From assembly GCA_035551935.1 (NCBI GenBank), contig DASZMJ010000051.1, positions 1-7,034 of the forward strand: a DNA stretch of 7,034 nucleotides, in the 5' to 3' direction. Of the stretch, positions 1-5,985 are shown in pieces. A program made the translations under genes and the position numbers. Source of the DNA: DASZMJ01 sp035551935. GTDB taxonomy: Bacteria; Planctomycetota; Planctomycetia; Isosphaerales; Isosphaeraceae. Position 1 is the first letter of the stretch, and each line of letters opens with the position of its first letter. The notes under the pieces were generated by a model, which saw only the letters and a list, made by a program, of their open reading frames with translations, was not told where the DNA came from and ran no database searches.

Positions 1-1
1 G

Positions 2-448
2 CTCCGCGCCATCATCGCCTCGGAACTGGAGGCGCTCCAAACGATCCTGCCGGACCTGGAGGCCGAGGAGGCCGAGCAGCGGCAGCAATCCATGGACGCG
101 GCGGCGGTGGACACGAGCGACGAGGGGTCGCGGCGGCATCGTTACTTGCAGGACCACCAGCGCAGCTTCCGGCAGCTCTCGACGGCGCTGATCGCGTGCA
201 AGAATTCGCGGCTGAAGCTGTACGGTCGCATCCTCTCCAGCAGCGAGAACGAGCCCGCGTGGACGCCCCCGGTCGAGACCCCGCCGGCCCCGGAAGCGCC
301 GCCACGAAACGAACCGAAGGATGATGCAACCTCCGACTACGAAATGGTCTTGGATGAGACGCCCTTGCCCGCGACGCCCCGGCCGGCCTCCTCGGTCGTC
401 ATCGGCGTGGCGCCGACGCCGACTTCGACCCCGCCGCGACGGTTCTGA
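2..448 (+). CDS. Hypothetical protein, 3' end only (5' end outside the window)
   Basis: The frame is open from the first complete codon at position 2 to a TGA at 446-448, so 148 residues of a longer protein are visible. The first half is polar and probably helical, rich in Glu, Gln, Arg and Leu (for example LEAEEAEQRQQ near residues 19-29), followed by a basic stretch (SRRHRYLQDHQRSFRQL). The last 60 or so residues are rich in Pro, Thr and Glu and look disordered. I do not recognise a family and see no catalytic motif, signal peptide or membrane segment. An internal ATG at 92 could start a 118-residue version, but the preceding in-frame sequence has the same character, so a start upstream of the window is more likely. 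It converges on the SDR gene. No function is proposed. Confidence 0.6.
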   Translation, partial: LRAIIASELEALQTILPDLEAEEAEQRQQSMDAAAVDTSDEGSRRHRYLQDHQRSFRQLSTALIACKNSRLKLYGRILSSSENEPAWTPPVETPPAPEAPPRNEPKDDATSDYEMVLDETPLPATPRPASSVVIGVAPTPTSTPPRRF

Positions 449-466
449 GGCCCGAAATCGGGCCTC
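447..466 (+). terminator. Hairpin over the stop codon of the upstream gene
   Basis: GAGGCCCGA at 447-455 is the exact reverse complement of TCGGGCCTC at 458-466. This gives a 9-bp stem with a 2-nt loop, or more realistically 8 bp with a 4-nt AAAT loop. The left arm contains the last two bases of the TGA stop at 446-448. No T-run follows, so it is not a textbook intrinsic terminator, but its place at the end of a coding frame suggests a termination or mRNA 3'-end role. The 9-nt arm sequence GAGGCCCGA does not recur as a full hairpin, but a shorter GGCCC-GAT-GGGCC stem lies at 504-516. Confidence 0.4.
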
Positions 467-596
467 GATCGCGCGGTTCCGGCCGGATCTGGGGATGGAC
501 GGAGGCCCGATGGGCCCCGTCGAGGGAGGTCCCGCGCCGGTCGAGGCGTGATCGCTTTCCAATATGTTCTTTGAAAAGAGAAAATGTCGGAAGGAA

Positions 597-625
597 CGTC
601 GGGGCGGCGTCAGCCGCGGCCGACG
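597..625 (-). terminator. Terminator-like stem at the end of the SDR gene
   Basis: CGTCGG at 597-602 pairs with CCGACG at 620-625. Inside this, GCGGC at 604-608 pairs with GCCGC at 613-617, leaving the 4-nt loop 609-612 and a small internal loop. The SDR stop codon (610-612) sits in the apical loop. Read on the minus strand, the stem is followed by pyrimidine-rich TTCCTTCC and, slightly further on, by ATTTTCTCTTTTC (570s-580s), one of the few A+T-rich stretches in the window. Stem plus T-rich tail suggests intrinsic termination, although the T-run is interrupted and a little distant. Confidence 0.45.
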
Positions 626-1362
626 AAGGGCATCTTGGTGGCCATCACGGTGATCGAGAGGACGTTGGCGTCGAGCGGCAGGCTGGCCATATAGAGCACC
701 GCGCGGGCGACGTGGTCGACGTCCATCGTCGGCTCGGCGGCGAGGCGGCCGTCGGCCTGGAGGACGCCGTCCTTCATCCGGGCGGTCATCTCGGTCGCGG
801 CGTTGCCGATATCGATCTGGCCGCAGGCGATGTCGTACCGCCGGCCGTCGAGGGCCGTGGATTTGGTCAGCCCGGCGATCGCGTGCTTGGTGGCCGTGTA
901 GGGCGCCGAGTGGGGCCGGGGGGCCATGGCGGAGATCGAGCCGTTGTTGATGATCCGGCCGCCCCGGGGCTGCTGGTCCTTCATCAGCCGGAACGCGGCC
1001 TGGGTGCAAAGGAATGGGCCGGTCAGGTTGACGGCCACGACCTTCAGCCATTGGTCGACGCTCAGGTCTTCCAGCGGCACCGCCGGGGCGCCGGTGCCGG
1101 CGTTGTTGAAGAGGAGGTCGAGCCGGCCGAAGGCGGCCCTGGTGGCGTCGAAGAGGTCGCGGACGGAGTCGGGGTCGGTCACGTCGGTTGGGACCACCAG
1201 GGCCGGTGCTCCCGGGCCGGCCTCGGCGGCGGTCTCTTCCAGGGGCTCCCGCCGCCGGCCGGCCAGTGCGACCGAGTACCCGTCCCCCAGCAACGCCAGC
1301 GCCGTCGCCCGACCGATGCCCGAGCCCGCGCCGGTGACGATCGCGATCTTGCCGCTCCCCAA
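610..1362 (-). CDS. SDR family NAD(P)-dependent oxidoreductase
   Basis: This 250-residue protein has the length and motif order of a classical short-chain dehydrogenase/reductase. The Rossmann glycine motif TGAGSGIG is at residues 10-17, DVT at 60-62 (Asp60 for the adenine ring), and NNAG at 86-89. The active-site set is Asn112 (VNLTG), Ser142, Tyr155 and Lys159 (YTATK). The arginine run at residues 36-38 after the second beta strand favours NADP(H) over NAD(H), as an inference. It should be a soluble cytoplasmic carbonyl/alcohol oxidoreductase; the substrate cannot be read from sequence. The start is TTG, because an in-frame TGA lies two codons upstream and a strong ribosome binding site sits just before it. 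It lies downstream of the serine hydrolase gene on the same strand, with 97 nt free between the hydrolase stop and the SDR start region and a large inverted repeat in between, so co-transcription is possible but not certain. Confidence 0.93.
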   Translation of the reverse strand: MGSGKIAIVTGAGSGIGRATALALLGDGYSVALAGRRREPLEETAAEAGPGAPALVVPTDVTDPDSVRDLFDATRAAFGRLDLLFNNAGTGAPAVPLEDLSVDQWLKVVAVNLTGPFLCTQAAFRLMKDQQPRGGRIINNGSISAMAPRPHSAPYTATKHAIAGLTKSTALDGRRYDIACGQIDIGNAATEMTARMKDGVLQADGRLAAEPTMDVDHVARAVLYMASLPLDANVLSITVMATKMPFVGRG

Positions 1363-1366
1363 GGTT

Positions 1367-1375
1367 CACCCCCTT
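1367..1375 (-). promoter_or_regulatory. Ribosome binding site supporting the TTG start of the SDR gene
   Basis: On the minus strand AAGGGGGTG matches the ideal anti-16S complement AAGGAGGTG at 8 of 9 positions. The AAGGGGG core is 6 nt from the TTG at 1360-1362. No ATG or GTG is available in frame, because a TGA lies two codons before the TTG, so this site fixes the start. Confidence 0.7.
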
Positions 1376-1393
1376 CCCGCCGTCCGGTCCGGT

Positions 1394-1446
1394 GTAGGGC
1401 GTGTGCAACACGCCGGACCCCGGACGGCGTGTTGCACACGCCCTAC
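1394..1446. repeat. Perfect 22-bp inverted repeat with self-palindromic arms (REP/BIME-like)
   Basis: The arm at 1394-1415 (begins GTAGGGCGTG, ends ACGCCG) is the exact reverse complement of the arm at 1425-1446, with 9 nt between. Each arm also contains its own palindrome: GGCGTGT at 1398-1404 with ACACGCC at 1408-1414, and GGCGTGT at 1426-1432 with ACACGCC at 1436-1442, each with a 3-nt loop. The element can fold as one long hairpin or as two small ones. It fills much of the gap between the stop of the serine hydrolase gene and the start of the SDR gene. There is no T-run, so a simple intrinsic terminator is less likely than a REP/BIME-type or miniature mobile repeat, or an mRNA-stabilising or attenuating stem. 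Copy number elsewhere in the genome is unknown from this window. Confidence 0.85.
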
Positions 1447-1462
1447 GAAGGCCCCCTGCGAG

Positions 1463-3607
1463 TCATGGCCGGGGGCGCGAGCCGGCCAGCTCCAGGGTCG
1501 CGCCGCGGACGGAGAAGGCGTCGTCGCCCGAGAAGACGAGGTGGACCCGCGTCCCGTCGGCACTCATCCACTTCGTCGGCAGGCTCGATGTCTCGCCGGG
1601 CCCGACGTCCCAAGCCTCGACGAAGGAGGCGGTCGTCCACGGCCCCCAGGGCTCGGGGGCGTCGTAGATGCCGAACCCGCCCCGGAACCGGGCGTCGCCG
1701 CCGGGCAAGGTCTGGCACCAGAGGTAACGGCCGAGGCCGGAGTTATAACTGATCGTCGATCGGTAGCAACCCCCCGCATGCACGAAGACCGCCCCGCGAT
1801 CGGCGACGTCGGCCGTCCAGGACGGGGCACCGCCGGGGCCGATCTCGCGGAAGAACTCGTAAGCGGCCCGCTCCTTGATCCGCCCCTTCGGCACCCGCGC
1901 CAGGACCATCCGGTCGGCGGCGCGATAGGCGCTGTCGGAATCATGAGAATAGACGTAGACATAATCATCTCTGGCGCCGGCGTCGTCCTTGCCGAAGTCG
2001 AGGAAGGTCGGGCAGCCGAAGCTCGTCTCGAATCGCCAGTCGGCCCGGGACCAGGTCCGGGCGTGGTCGGCCGACCAGGCCAGCCGCGCATTGCCGGCGT
2101 TCCGGGCCCAGAGGTAGAGGACGCCGTCGACCATGAGCAGCCCGCTGGCCTTCTCGCCCGAGGCGCCGTCGCCCTTCCGCTCGCCGTCGGCCGAACGGAT
2201 GTTGATCCCCTGGAAGTCGTCGGGCCCGCCGACGACCCTGGCGAAGCCGAGGCTCAGCTTGTCGGGGACGTAGGGCTCGAACCCCTGGCCGTCGCCGAAG
2301 GCGGTGTAGAGGGCGTCGTCGTCGGCCCAGGTCAGGGGCCAGGTGTCGCTCCCCCTGGCCGCGCGACGGATCGACTCCTTCGGGTCCCAGCGGACCCCTC
2401 GGATCAACGGGCTGGGAGGGTAGGGGGGCGTGCGGCCCTTCGCGATCGCCCGGAGGACCGGGGCGATCGCGTGGCGATCGAGGCCGGCCTCGAAGCCGAG
2501 CGAAGGGTCGAGGGCGTCGCCGTTGCGGACGACGATCAGGTCCAGGCTCGGGACGACCAGGAGGAGTTGCTGGCCGGCGCCGGCGCCGCCGAAGGCGTCG
2601 TCGGGGGCGGAGGGCCAGAGCCGCGAGCCGTCGTGCCCGCGGTTCACCCACCAGCCCAGGCCCGAGTGTCCCGGCAGGCCGCTCGGCCTCGTGACCGCCT
2701 CGGCCGCCGCCGGGGCGACCAGCGCCTTGCCGTCCCAGTCCCCCTTGCGGAGCATCAGCCGGCCGACCCGCGCGAGGGCGTCGGGGCTGTAGGCGCCGCC
2801 GCCCCAGGTCGACACCAGGGGCAGGCCGCCCACGTTCATGATGCCGCCGTAGCCGGTGGACCACTCCCCATCGGGCAGGCCGATCGGCCCCATGACCCGG
2901 CGCTTCAACAAGGAGCGGAGGTCCTCGTCCCTCGTGCCCCGGAGGCCGACCGTGACGCAGTAGCCGAGCATCGCCATGCCGGGGTTGCTGTAGCGATACC
3001 GCGTGCCGGGCTCGTCGAGCACGGGGGCGAGGTCGCGGGCGATCGTGAACGGGTCGCGCGGCGGGTCCAGGCGCTTCCAGAAGTCCCCCTTCCAGCCGGT
3101 CAACTTCGCGTGCGGCAGGCCGTCGGCCTCGGCGTCCTCGATGCCCGAGGTGTGGGTCGCCAGGTGGCGGATCGTGATGTTCTTATGCTTCGGGTCGTCG
3201 CGCCACTCCGCGACGTACTTGCTCGCCGGGTCGTCCGGCCCGATCCGACCGTCGGCCAAGGCGATCATCAGGCTCACCCCGCCGACGAGCGCCTTGGCCG
3301 TCGAGGCGGTGTAATGGGGCTTGTGCCGGTCGAAGCCGGCCGCGTACCGCTCGAAGACGATGCGGTCGTGGCGGACGACGACCAGCGCGGTCGTGTGCCG
3401 ATCCTTCAACGCGTCCCAGGCCGACTCGAGCGCGGCGGGGTCCATCCCCTGGCTCTCGGGCGACGCCGTGGCCCATGCCCAGGGCCGTGCCGCGGACGGG
3501 TCGTCGGCCCGCGCGCCGGCCGTCAGCGCGCACCAGAAAGCGGCCACCCCGAGGACCGGCAACGCGGGCCCGGCGATGTCCATCAAGACCCTGGAAGGAT
3601 GGCCCAT
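1463..3607 (-). CDS. Exported serine hydrolase (beta-lactamase/CubicO fold) fused to a DUF4185-like beta-propeller
   Basis: The 714-residue protein starts at ATG 3605-3607, behind GAGGAG with 4-nt spacing. The reading frame stays open further upstream, but that stretch lacks protein character. Residues 1-34 are a signal peptide with a hydrophobic core (about 11-30) and a likely AxA cleavage at ARA-DD (34/35). Residues 45-390 are a beta-lactamase-family (PF00144) serine hydrolase: STAK at 102-105 supplies the nucleophile Ser102 and Lys105, YSN at 206-208 is the second motif, and GGAGAGQQ at about 340-347 sits where the third motif should be. A Pro-rich linker (391-403) leads to residues about 410-705. 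These resemble DUF4185, a propeller fold in which D-arabinan-degrading glycoside hydrolases have been described (family GH183, from memory); cues are WPLTWADDDALYTAFGDGQG near 423-442 and FGIYDAPEPWGPW at 645-657. It probably acts in the periplasm or outside the cell on a wall, peptide or glycan ester/amide. The substrate is not known. Confidence 0.85.
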   Translation of the reverse strand: MGHPSRVLMDIAGPALPVLGVAAFWCALTAGARADDPSAARPWAWATASPESQGMDPAALESAWDALKDRHTTALVVVRHDRIVFERYAAGFDRHKPHYTASTAKALVGGVSLMIALADGRIGPDDPASKYVAEWRDDPKHKNITIRHLATHTSGIEDAEADGLPHAKLTGWKGDFWKRLDPPRDPFTIARDLAPVLDEPGTRYRYSNPGMAMLGYCVTVGLRGTRDEDLRSLLKRRVMGPIGLPDGEWSTGYGGIMNVGGLPLVSTWGGGAYSPDALARVGRLMLRKGDWDGKALVAPAAAEAVTRPSGLPGHSGLGWWVNRGHDGSRLWPSAPDDAFGGAGAGQQLLLVVPSLDLIVVRNGDALDPSLGFEAGLDRHAIAPVLRAIAKGRTPPYPPSPLIRGVRWDPKESIRRAARGSDTWPLTWADDDALYTAFGDGQGFEPYVPDKLSLGFARVVGGPDDFQGINIRSADGERKGDGASGEKASGLLMVDGVLYLWARNAGNARLAWSADHARTWSRADWRFETSFGCPTFLDFGKDDAGARDDYVYVYSHDSDSAYRAADRMVLARVPKGRIKERAAYEFFREIGPGGAPSWTADVADRGAVFVHAGGCYRSTISYNSGLGRYLWCQTLPGGDARFRGGFGIYDAPEPWGPWTTASFVEAWDVGPGETSSLPTKWMSADGTRVHLVFSGDDAFSVRGATLELAGSRPRP

Positions 3608-3611
3608 GTTT

Positions 3612-3617
3612 CTCCTC
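3612..3617 (-). promoter_or_regulatory. Ribosome binding site fixing the serine hydrolase start
   Basis: On the minus strand GAGGAG ends 4 nt before the ATG at 3605-3607. This picks that ATG over the next in-frame ATG (3581-3583), which has no such site and would cut into the signal peptide, and over upstream starts reached only through sequence lacking protein character. Confidence 0.6.
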
Positions 3618-3764
3618 ACGACCCCGGCGATTGGACCGCCCGGCCCTCGCGTCCACCATAGCGGGCCGGCCTCGCCGCGGGGAGGGGCGACCGTCGGGGC
3701 CGGATCGCCGCGAACCGAGGGCCCGGCGGCGGTGTCCGTGGCTGTCGTGATCGATCGAACCCGG

Positions 3765-3793
3765 AGTCTATCCCCATGCGGAACGCATGTCGA
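3765..3793 (-). promoter_or_regulatory. Candidate sigma-70-type promoter of the serine hydrolase gene
   Basis: Read on the minus strand, TCGACA (3793-3788) matches the -35 consensus TTGACA at 5 of 6 positions. After exactly 17 nt comes TAGACT (3770-3765), which matches TATAAT at 4 of 6. Transcription would begin near 3758, leaving a leader of about 150 nt before the ATG. The hexamers were found by eye, so a chance match is possible, but the spacing is ideal and the site is in the expected divergent intergenic region. Confidence 0.35.
3775..3789. promoter_or_regulatory. Palindrome in the promoter spacer, possible operator
   Basis: CATGCG (3775-3780) and CGCATG (3784-3789) are exact reverse complements around a 3-nt GAA centre. 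The palindrome lies almost wholly within the 17-nt spacer between the candidate -35 and -10 elements of the serine hydrolase promoter and touches the -35 hexamer, a position where a dimeric repressor, or a spacer-distorting activator, could act. No regulator gene for it is identifiable in the window. Confidence 0.3.
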
Positions 3794-3939
3794 CACCCGA
3801 ACCCGTTGTTCCCCCGCGTCGCCCGGTCGGCCCCGTGAAGGGGTGAAGTCCGCTCCGGTGAGCCCGCGCGGCCGTGAGGGTGACGAGGCGTCGTCCCCCG
3901 TCCGGCCGCGTCCGTCGAGGTCTCACCGAGAGCCGAGCC

Positions 3940-5154
3940 ATGTCCGCCACGATCGCACGCCGCGAGTTCGCCAAGGGGGTCTTCGACCGGGCGATCCGCC
4001 GGGCCCTCACCGCCACGTTCGGCAAGCCGAGCCGGCCGTTCATCCACCTGCTCTGGAACGTCCAGGGGCGGTCGGAGCTGCTGCGCCCGGGCCGGGCGAT
4101 CGGCCGGGTCGACGGCGAGCCGGTGGAGCGGGTCGTCCGGGCCCTGCTGGCCCTGGTCGAGCACCGCAAGGACTGGCTCCGGCCGGTCGAGCACTGGGAG
4201 CTGCGCGGGCACGGGCCGACGGCCCTCTTCTCGTCGCTGGCCCACCACCTGCTCGCCCGCTACCCGACCCCGCCGGTCCTCCTGTCGGCCTGGTTCCGGG
4301 GCACGGACTTCTACGCCCATCGGATGCAACGCTGGTTCCGGCACGTCGGCCAGGGCGGGAGCCTCCGCACGGCCAAGCTGCCGATCCCGCTGACCCGGCG
4401 GATGGCCCACGAGTTCGCCCACGCCCCGGCGGGGTTCTCGATCGAGTTCGCCCTCCGCTGGGCGCAGGTCCTGGGCCTCGGCGGCTCGGACCGGCTCGCC
4501 CGCGCCATCGCCTCGACCCGGCTGGGGTCGGAGTTCTTCCGGGAGGAGTTCTGGACCTCGGTCATCCACCTCTTCCTCAACACCCCCCGGCTCGACCTGG
4601 CGCTCGTCGGGCCGATCGTCGAGTACCTCCACGACCAGAAGTACGCCTATCACGAGGCGATCCTCGGCGAGGACAGCCAGGTCTTCCTCGAGCCGCCGCA
4701 GCCGGCCTTGACCGTCAAGGGGCGCACGGTCGCCTCGCTGGCGCGGCAGGCCGAGCAGTGGCGGGCCGAGCGGACCGACGCGCCGCGGCGGCGGTTCATC
4801 CGCTGGGACCGCTCCCTCATCGGCGAGTATCGCCGCGAGGCCGAGGAGGGCCGCTGGTGGGCGATCCGCGAGCTGCTCGACAGCGACCAGCTCGCCGCCG
4901 AGGGCAAGGCGATGGAGCACTGCGTCGCCTCCTACGCCGACGACTGCGCCCGGCGCCGCTCGACGATCTGGTCGCTGGGGCTGGAGGGGCCCGAGTGCCG
5001 GCGTCGGCTCGCGACGATCGAGGTCGACCCGCAGTCGCGGGAGGTCGTCCAGGCCAAGGCCCACGACAACGACCGACCCGACGAGCCAAGCCGGGCGATC
5101 CTCCGCGAGTGGGCCGGCCGGGAAGGCTTGAACCTGGAGAACTGCGATTGGTGA
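3940..5154 (+). CDS. PcfJ-like domain protein
   Basis: The 404-residue soluble protein starts at ATG 3940. An upstream in-frame GTG at 3874 would add 22 Arg-rich residues without domain character, so the ATG is preferred, although its ribosome binding site is weak. The C-terminal part carries the hallmark of PcfJ-type proteins (PF14284): EGKAMEHCVASYADDC at residues 321-336 with the invariant-looking His327-Cys328 and Ser331-Tyr332, then LATIEV at 357-362, VVQAKAHDNDRP at 369-380 and a final WAGREGL at 391-397. The first 250 residues are helical and rich in Trp, Arg and Leu, without a recognised domain. The family is named after a gene of the enterococcal conjugative plasmid pCF10. Its biochemical role is unknown to me, and the HC...SY signature suggests an undescribed catalytic or nucleic-acid role only by inference. 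No conjugation or plasmid genes flank it here. It is divergent from the serine hydrolase gene and convergent with the PaiB-type gene, so probably monocistronic. Confidence 0.85.
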   Translation: MSATIARREFAKGVFDRAIRRALTATFGKPSRPFIHLLWNVQGRSELLRPGRAIGRVDGEPVERVVRALLALVEHRKDWLRPVEHWELRGHGPTALFSSLAHHLLARYPTPPVLLSAWFRGTDFYAHRMQRWFRHVGQGGSLRTAKLPIPLTRRMAHEFAHAPAGFSIEFALRWAQVLGLGGSDRLARAIASTRLGSEFFREEFWTSVIHLFLNTPRLDLALVGPIVEYLHDQKYAYHEAILGEDSQVFLEPPQPALTVKGRTVASLARQAEQWRAERTDAPRRRFIRWDRSLIGEYRREAEEGRWWAIRELLDSDQLAAEGKAMEHCVASYADDCARRRSTIWSLGLEGPECRRRLATIEVDPQSREVVQAKAHDNDRPDEPSRAILREWAGREGLNLENCDW

Positions 5155-5165
5155 ACGTATCGGGG

Positions 5166-5189
5166 GGCGGGATCCCATCATCCCCCGCC
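5166..5189. terminator. Possible bidirectional hairpin between convergent genes
   Basis: GGC GGGAT (5166-5173) can pair with ATCCC (5180-5184) and GCC (5187-5189), giving 8 bp with a 2-nt CC bulge and a 6-nt loop. It spans the 23-nt gap between the PcfJ-like stop (5152-5154) and the PaiB-type stop (5178-5180) and would serve both. There is no T-run on either side, so termination is suggested by place rather than by a full motif. Confidence 0.3.
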
Positions 5190-5819
5190 GGGGTCGGGCC
5201 GAGGGCCGTCGAGCGCCTCGGCCATCCAGCGGGCGATGGTCCGCGAGTCGTCGTCGGGCCGGTCTTCCAGGGCCCGGATCACCCGGCGACGGCGGTCGTC
5301 GGAGTGGTTCTGGGAGAGCTTCCACTTGCCTTCCAGGCGCGTGACCTCGATCCGGAAGCCGACGATCGCCTCGAGCATAGCCCGGATGGCCGGCTCCGAC
5401 TCGTCGAAAGTCCACGGCCTCGGCCGCGACCCTTCGTAGACGGCCACCGAGCGCCGGAGGATGTCGAGGAGCTCGCCGCGGTCGTCGACGACGTGGAAGG
5501 TGCCGTAGGCGTGGACGGCGACGTAGTTCCAGGTCGGCACGGTGCCGGGCTCCTCGTACCAGGTCGGCGAGACGTAGGCGTGCGGCCCCGAGAAGACGGC
5601 CATGACCTCGCCCCGGACGTCGCGCCACTGGCGGTTGGCCCGGGCCATGTGGCCGACGAGCCGGCCGGGCGGGCCGGGGTCGTCGGCCAGGAGCAAGGGC
5701 AGGTGGCTGCCGACGAGGCCGCCGTCGCCTTGCGAGACCAGGAGGGCGAAGCTGGATCGCCGCAGGAACTCGCGCAAGGTCGCCGGGTCGGGCTCGGAGA
5801 AGGCGGCGGGGATATACAT
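5178..5819 (-). CDS. FMN-binding negative transcriptional regulator, PaiB family
   Basis: The 213-residue protein begins with MYIPAAF, the typical PaiB start, at ATG 5817-5819. It has the PaiB (PF04299) FMN-binding split-barrel motifs in order: GSHLPLLL at 37-44, GHMARANRQW at 56-65, VMAVFSGPHAYVSPTWY at 72-88, VPTWNYVAVHAYG at 94-106 and KWKLSQNHSDDRR at 165-177. Length matches the family (about 200-210 residues). In Bacillus subtilis PaiB acts with the acetyltransferase PaiA as a repressor of sporulation and protease genes. No PaiA-type gene is visible here, so its targets in this organism are unknown, and an FMN-dependent enzymatic role is an alternative. It is a cytoplasmic protein. No strong ribosome binding site precedes the ATG. 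The gene is divergent from clpC and shares a 300-nt intergenic region with it. Confidence 0.92.
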   Translation of the reverse strand: MYIPAAFSEPDPATLREFLRRSSFALLVSQGDGGLVGSHLPLLLADDPGPPGRLVGHMARANRQWRDVRGEVMAVFSGPHAYVSPTWYEEPGTVPTWNYVAVHAYGTFHVVDDRGELLDILRRSVAVYEGSRPRPWTFDESEPAIRAMLEAIVGFRIEVTRLEGKWKLSQNHSDDRRRRVIRALEDRPDDDSRTIARWMAEALDGPRPDPGGG

Positions 5820-5878
5820 GGCGGGGGCTCCGGGCTCGGTCGCGGGTCGGCCGGGGCGGTCGTCCTCGGCCCGTTCCC

Positions 5879-5907
5879 ATCGTTCCGGGGGCGGCCGGCG
5901 TCGGCAA
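5879..5907 (-). promoter_or_regulatory. Weak candidate promoter of the PaiB-type gene
   Basis: On the minus strand TTGCCG (5907-5902) matches TTGACA at 4 of 6 positions and AACGAT (5884-5879) matches TATAAT at 3 of 6, with a 17-nt spacer. Transcription would start about 50 nt before the ATG. The match is poor and rests mainly on spacing and position. Confidence 0.22.
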
Positions 5908-5955
5908 GGGCCCGCCGCCCGGCCGCGAACCGCGGGGAGGGCCCGGGGGCGAAAT

Positions 5956-5985
5956 TTGCCAAGCGGGGGGTGCGCGGTGTACGAT
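5956..5985 (+). promoter_or_regulatory. Candidate sigma-70-type promoter of clpC
   Basis: TTGCCA at 5956-5961 matches the -35 consensus at 5 of 6 positions and TACGAT at 5980-5985 matches the -10 at 4 of 6, with an 18-nt spacer. The -35 lies in the short A+T-rich patch GAAATTTGCC. Transcription would begin near 5992, giving a clpC leader of about 130 nt. A second -10-like sequence, TATAGAAT at 6061-6068, is closer to the gene but has only a poor -35 partner (CTGAAC at 6036-6041). No CIRCE element and no CtsR-type heptad repeat is visible, so the heat-shock control known for clpC in Firmicutes is not supported here. Confidence 0.4.

Larger units (their letters stand above)
3608..3939. other. 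Divergent intergenic region between the serine hydrolase and PcfJ-like genes
   Basis: This 332-nt gap holds no convincing gene. Frames from both flanking genes stay open into it, as expected at this G+C content, but the translated extensions are Arg/Pro/Gly-rich and have no recognisable content. On the minus side it contains a promoter-like pair and a palindrome, described separately. On the plus side I found no convincing promoter for the PcfJ-like gene. The 8-bp self-complementary TCGATCGA is at 3751-3758. Confidence 0.6.

Noticed and set aside
1394..1446. Reading the inverted repeat as a CRISPR repeat pair or insertion-sequence ends.
   Set aside because: There are only two units in inverted orientation with 9 nt between them, no spacer array, no transposase gene and no target-site duplication that I can see.
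926..3661. A 911-codon open frame on the plus strand opposite the serine hydrolase gene.
   Set aside because: Its translation is a low-complexity run of Arg, Pro, Gly, Ala and Val with no domain. Long antisense frames are expected opposite a G/C-ending-codon gene, and the minus-strand frame has clear SxxK and YxN motifs.
3608..3796. A 63-residue N-terminal extension of the serine hydrolase.
   Set aside because: It would bury the signal peptide, has no ribosome binding site noted, and would remove the GAGGAG site and candidate promoter from the non-coding region.
3616..5907. A 763-codon minus-strand frame opposite the PcfJ-like gene.
   Set aside because: It is a composition shadow; the PcfJ signature is in the plus-strand frame.
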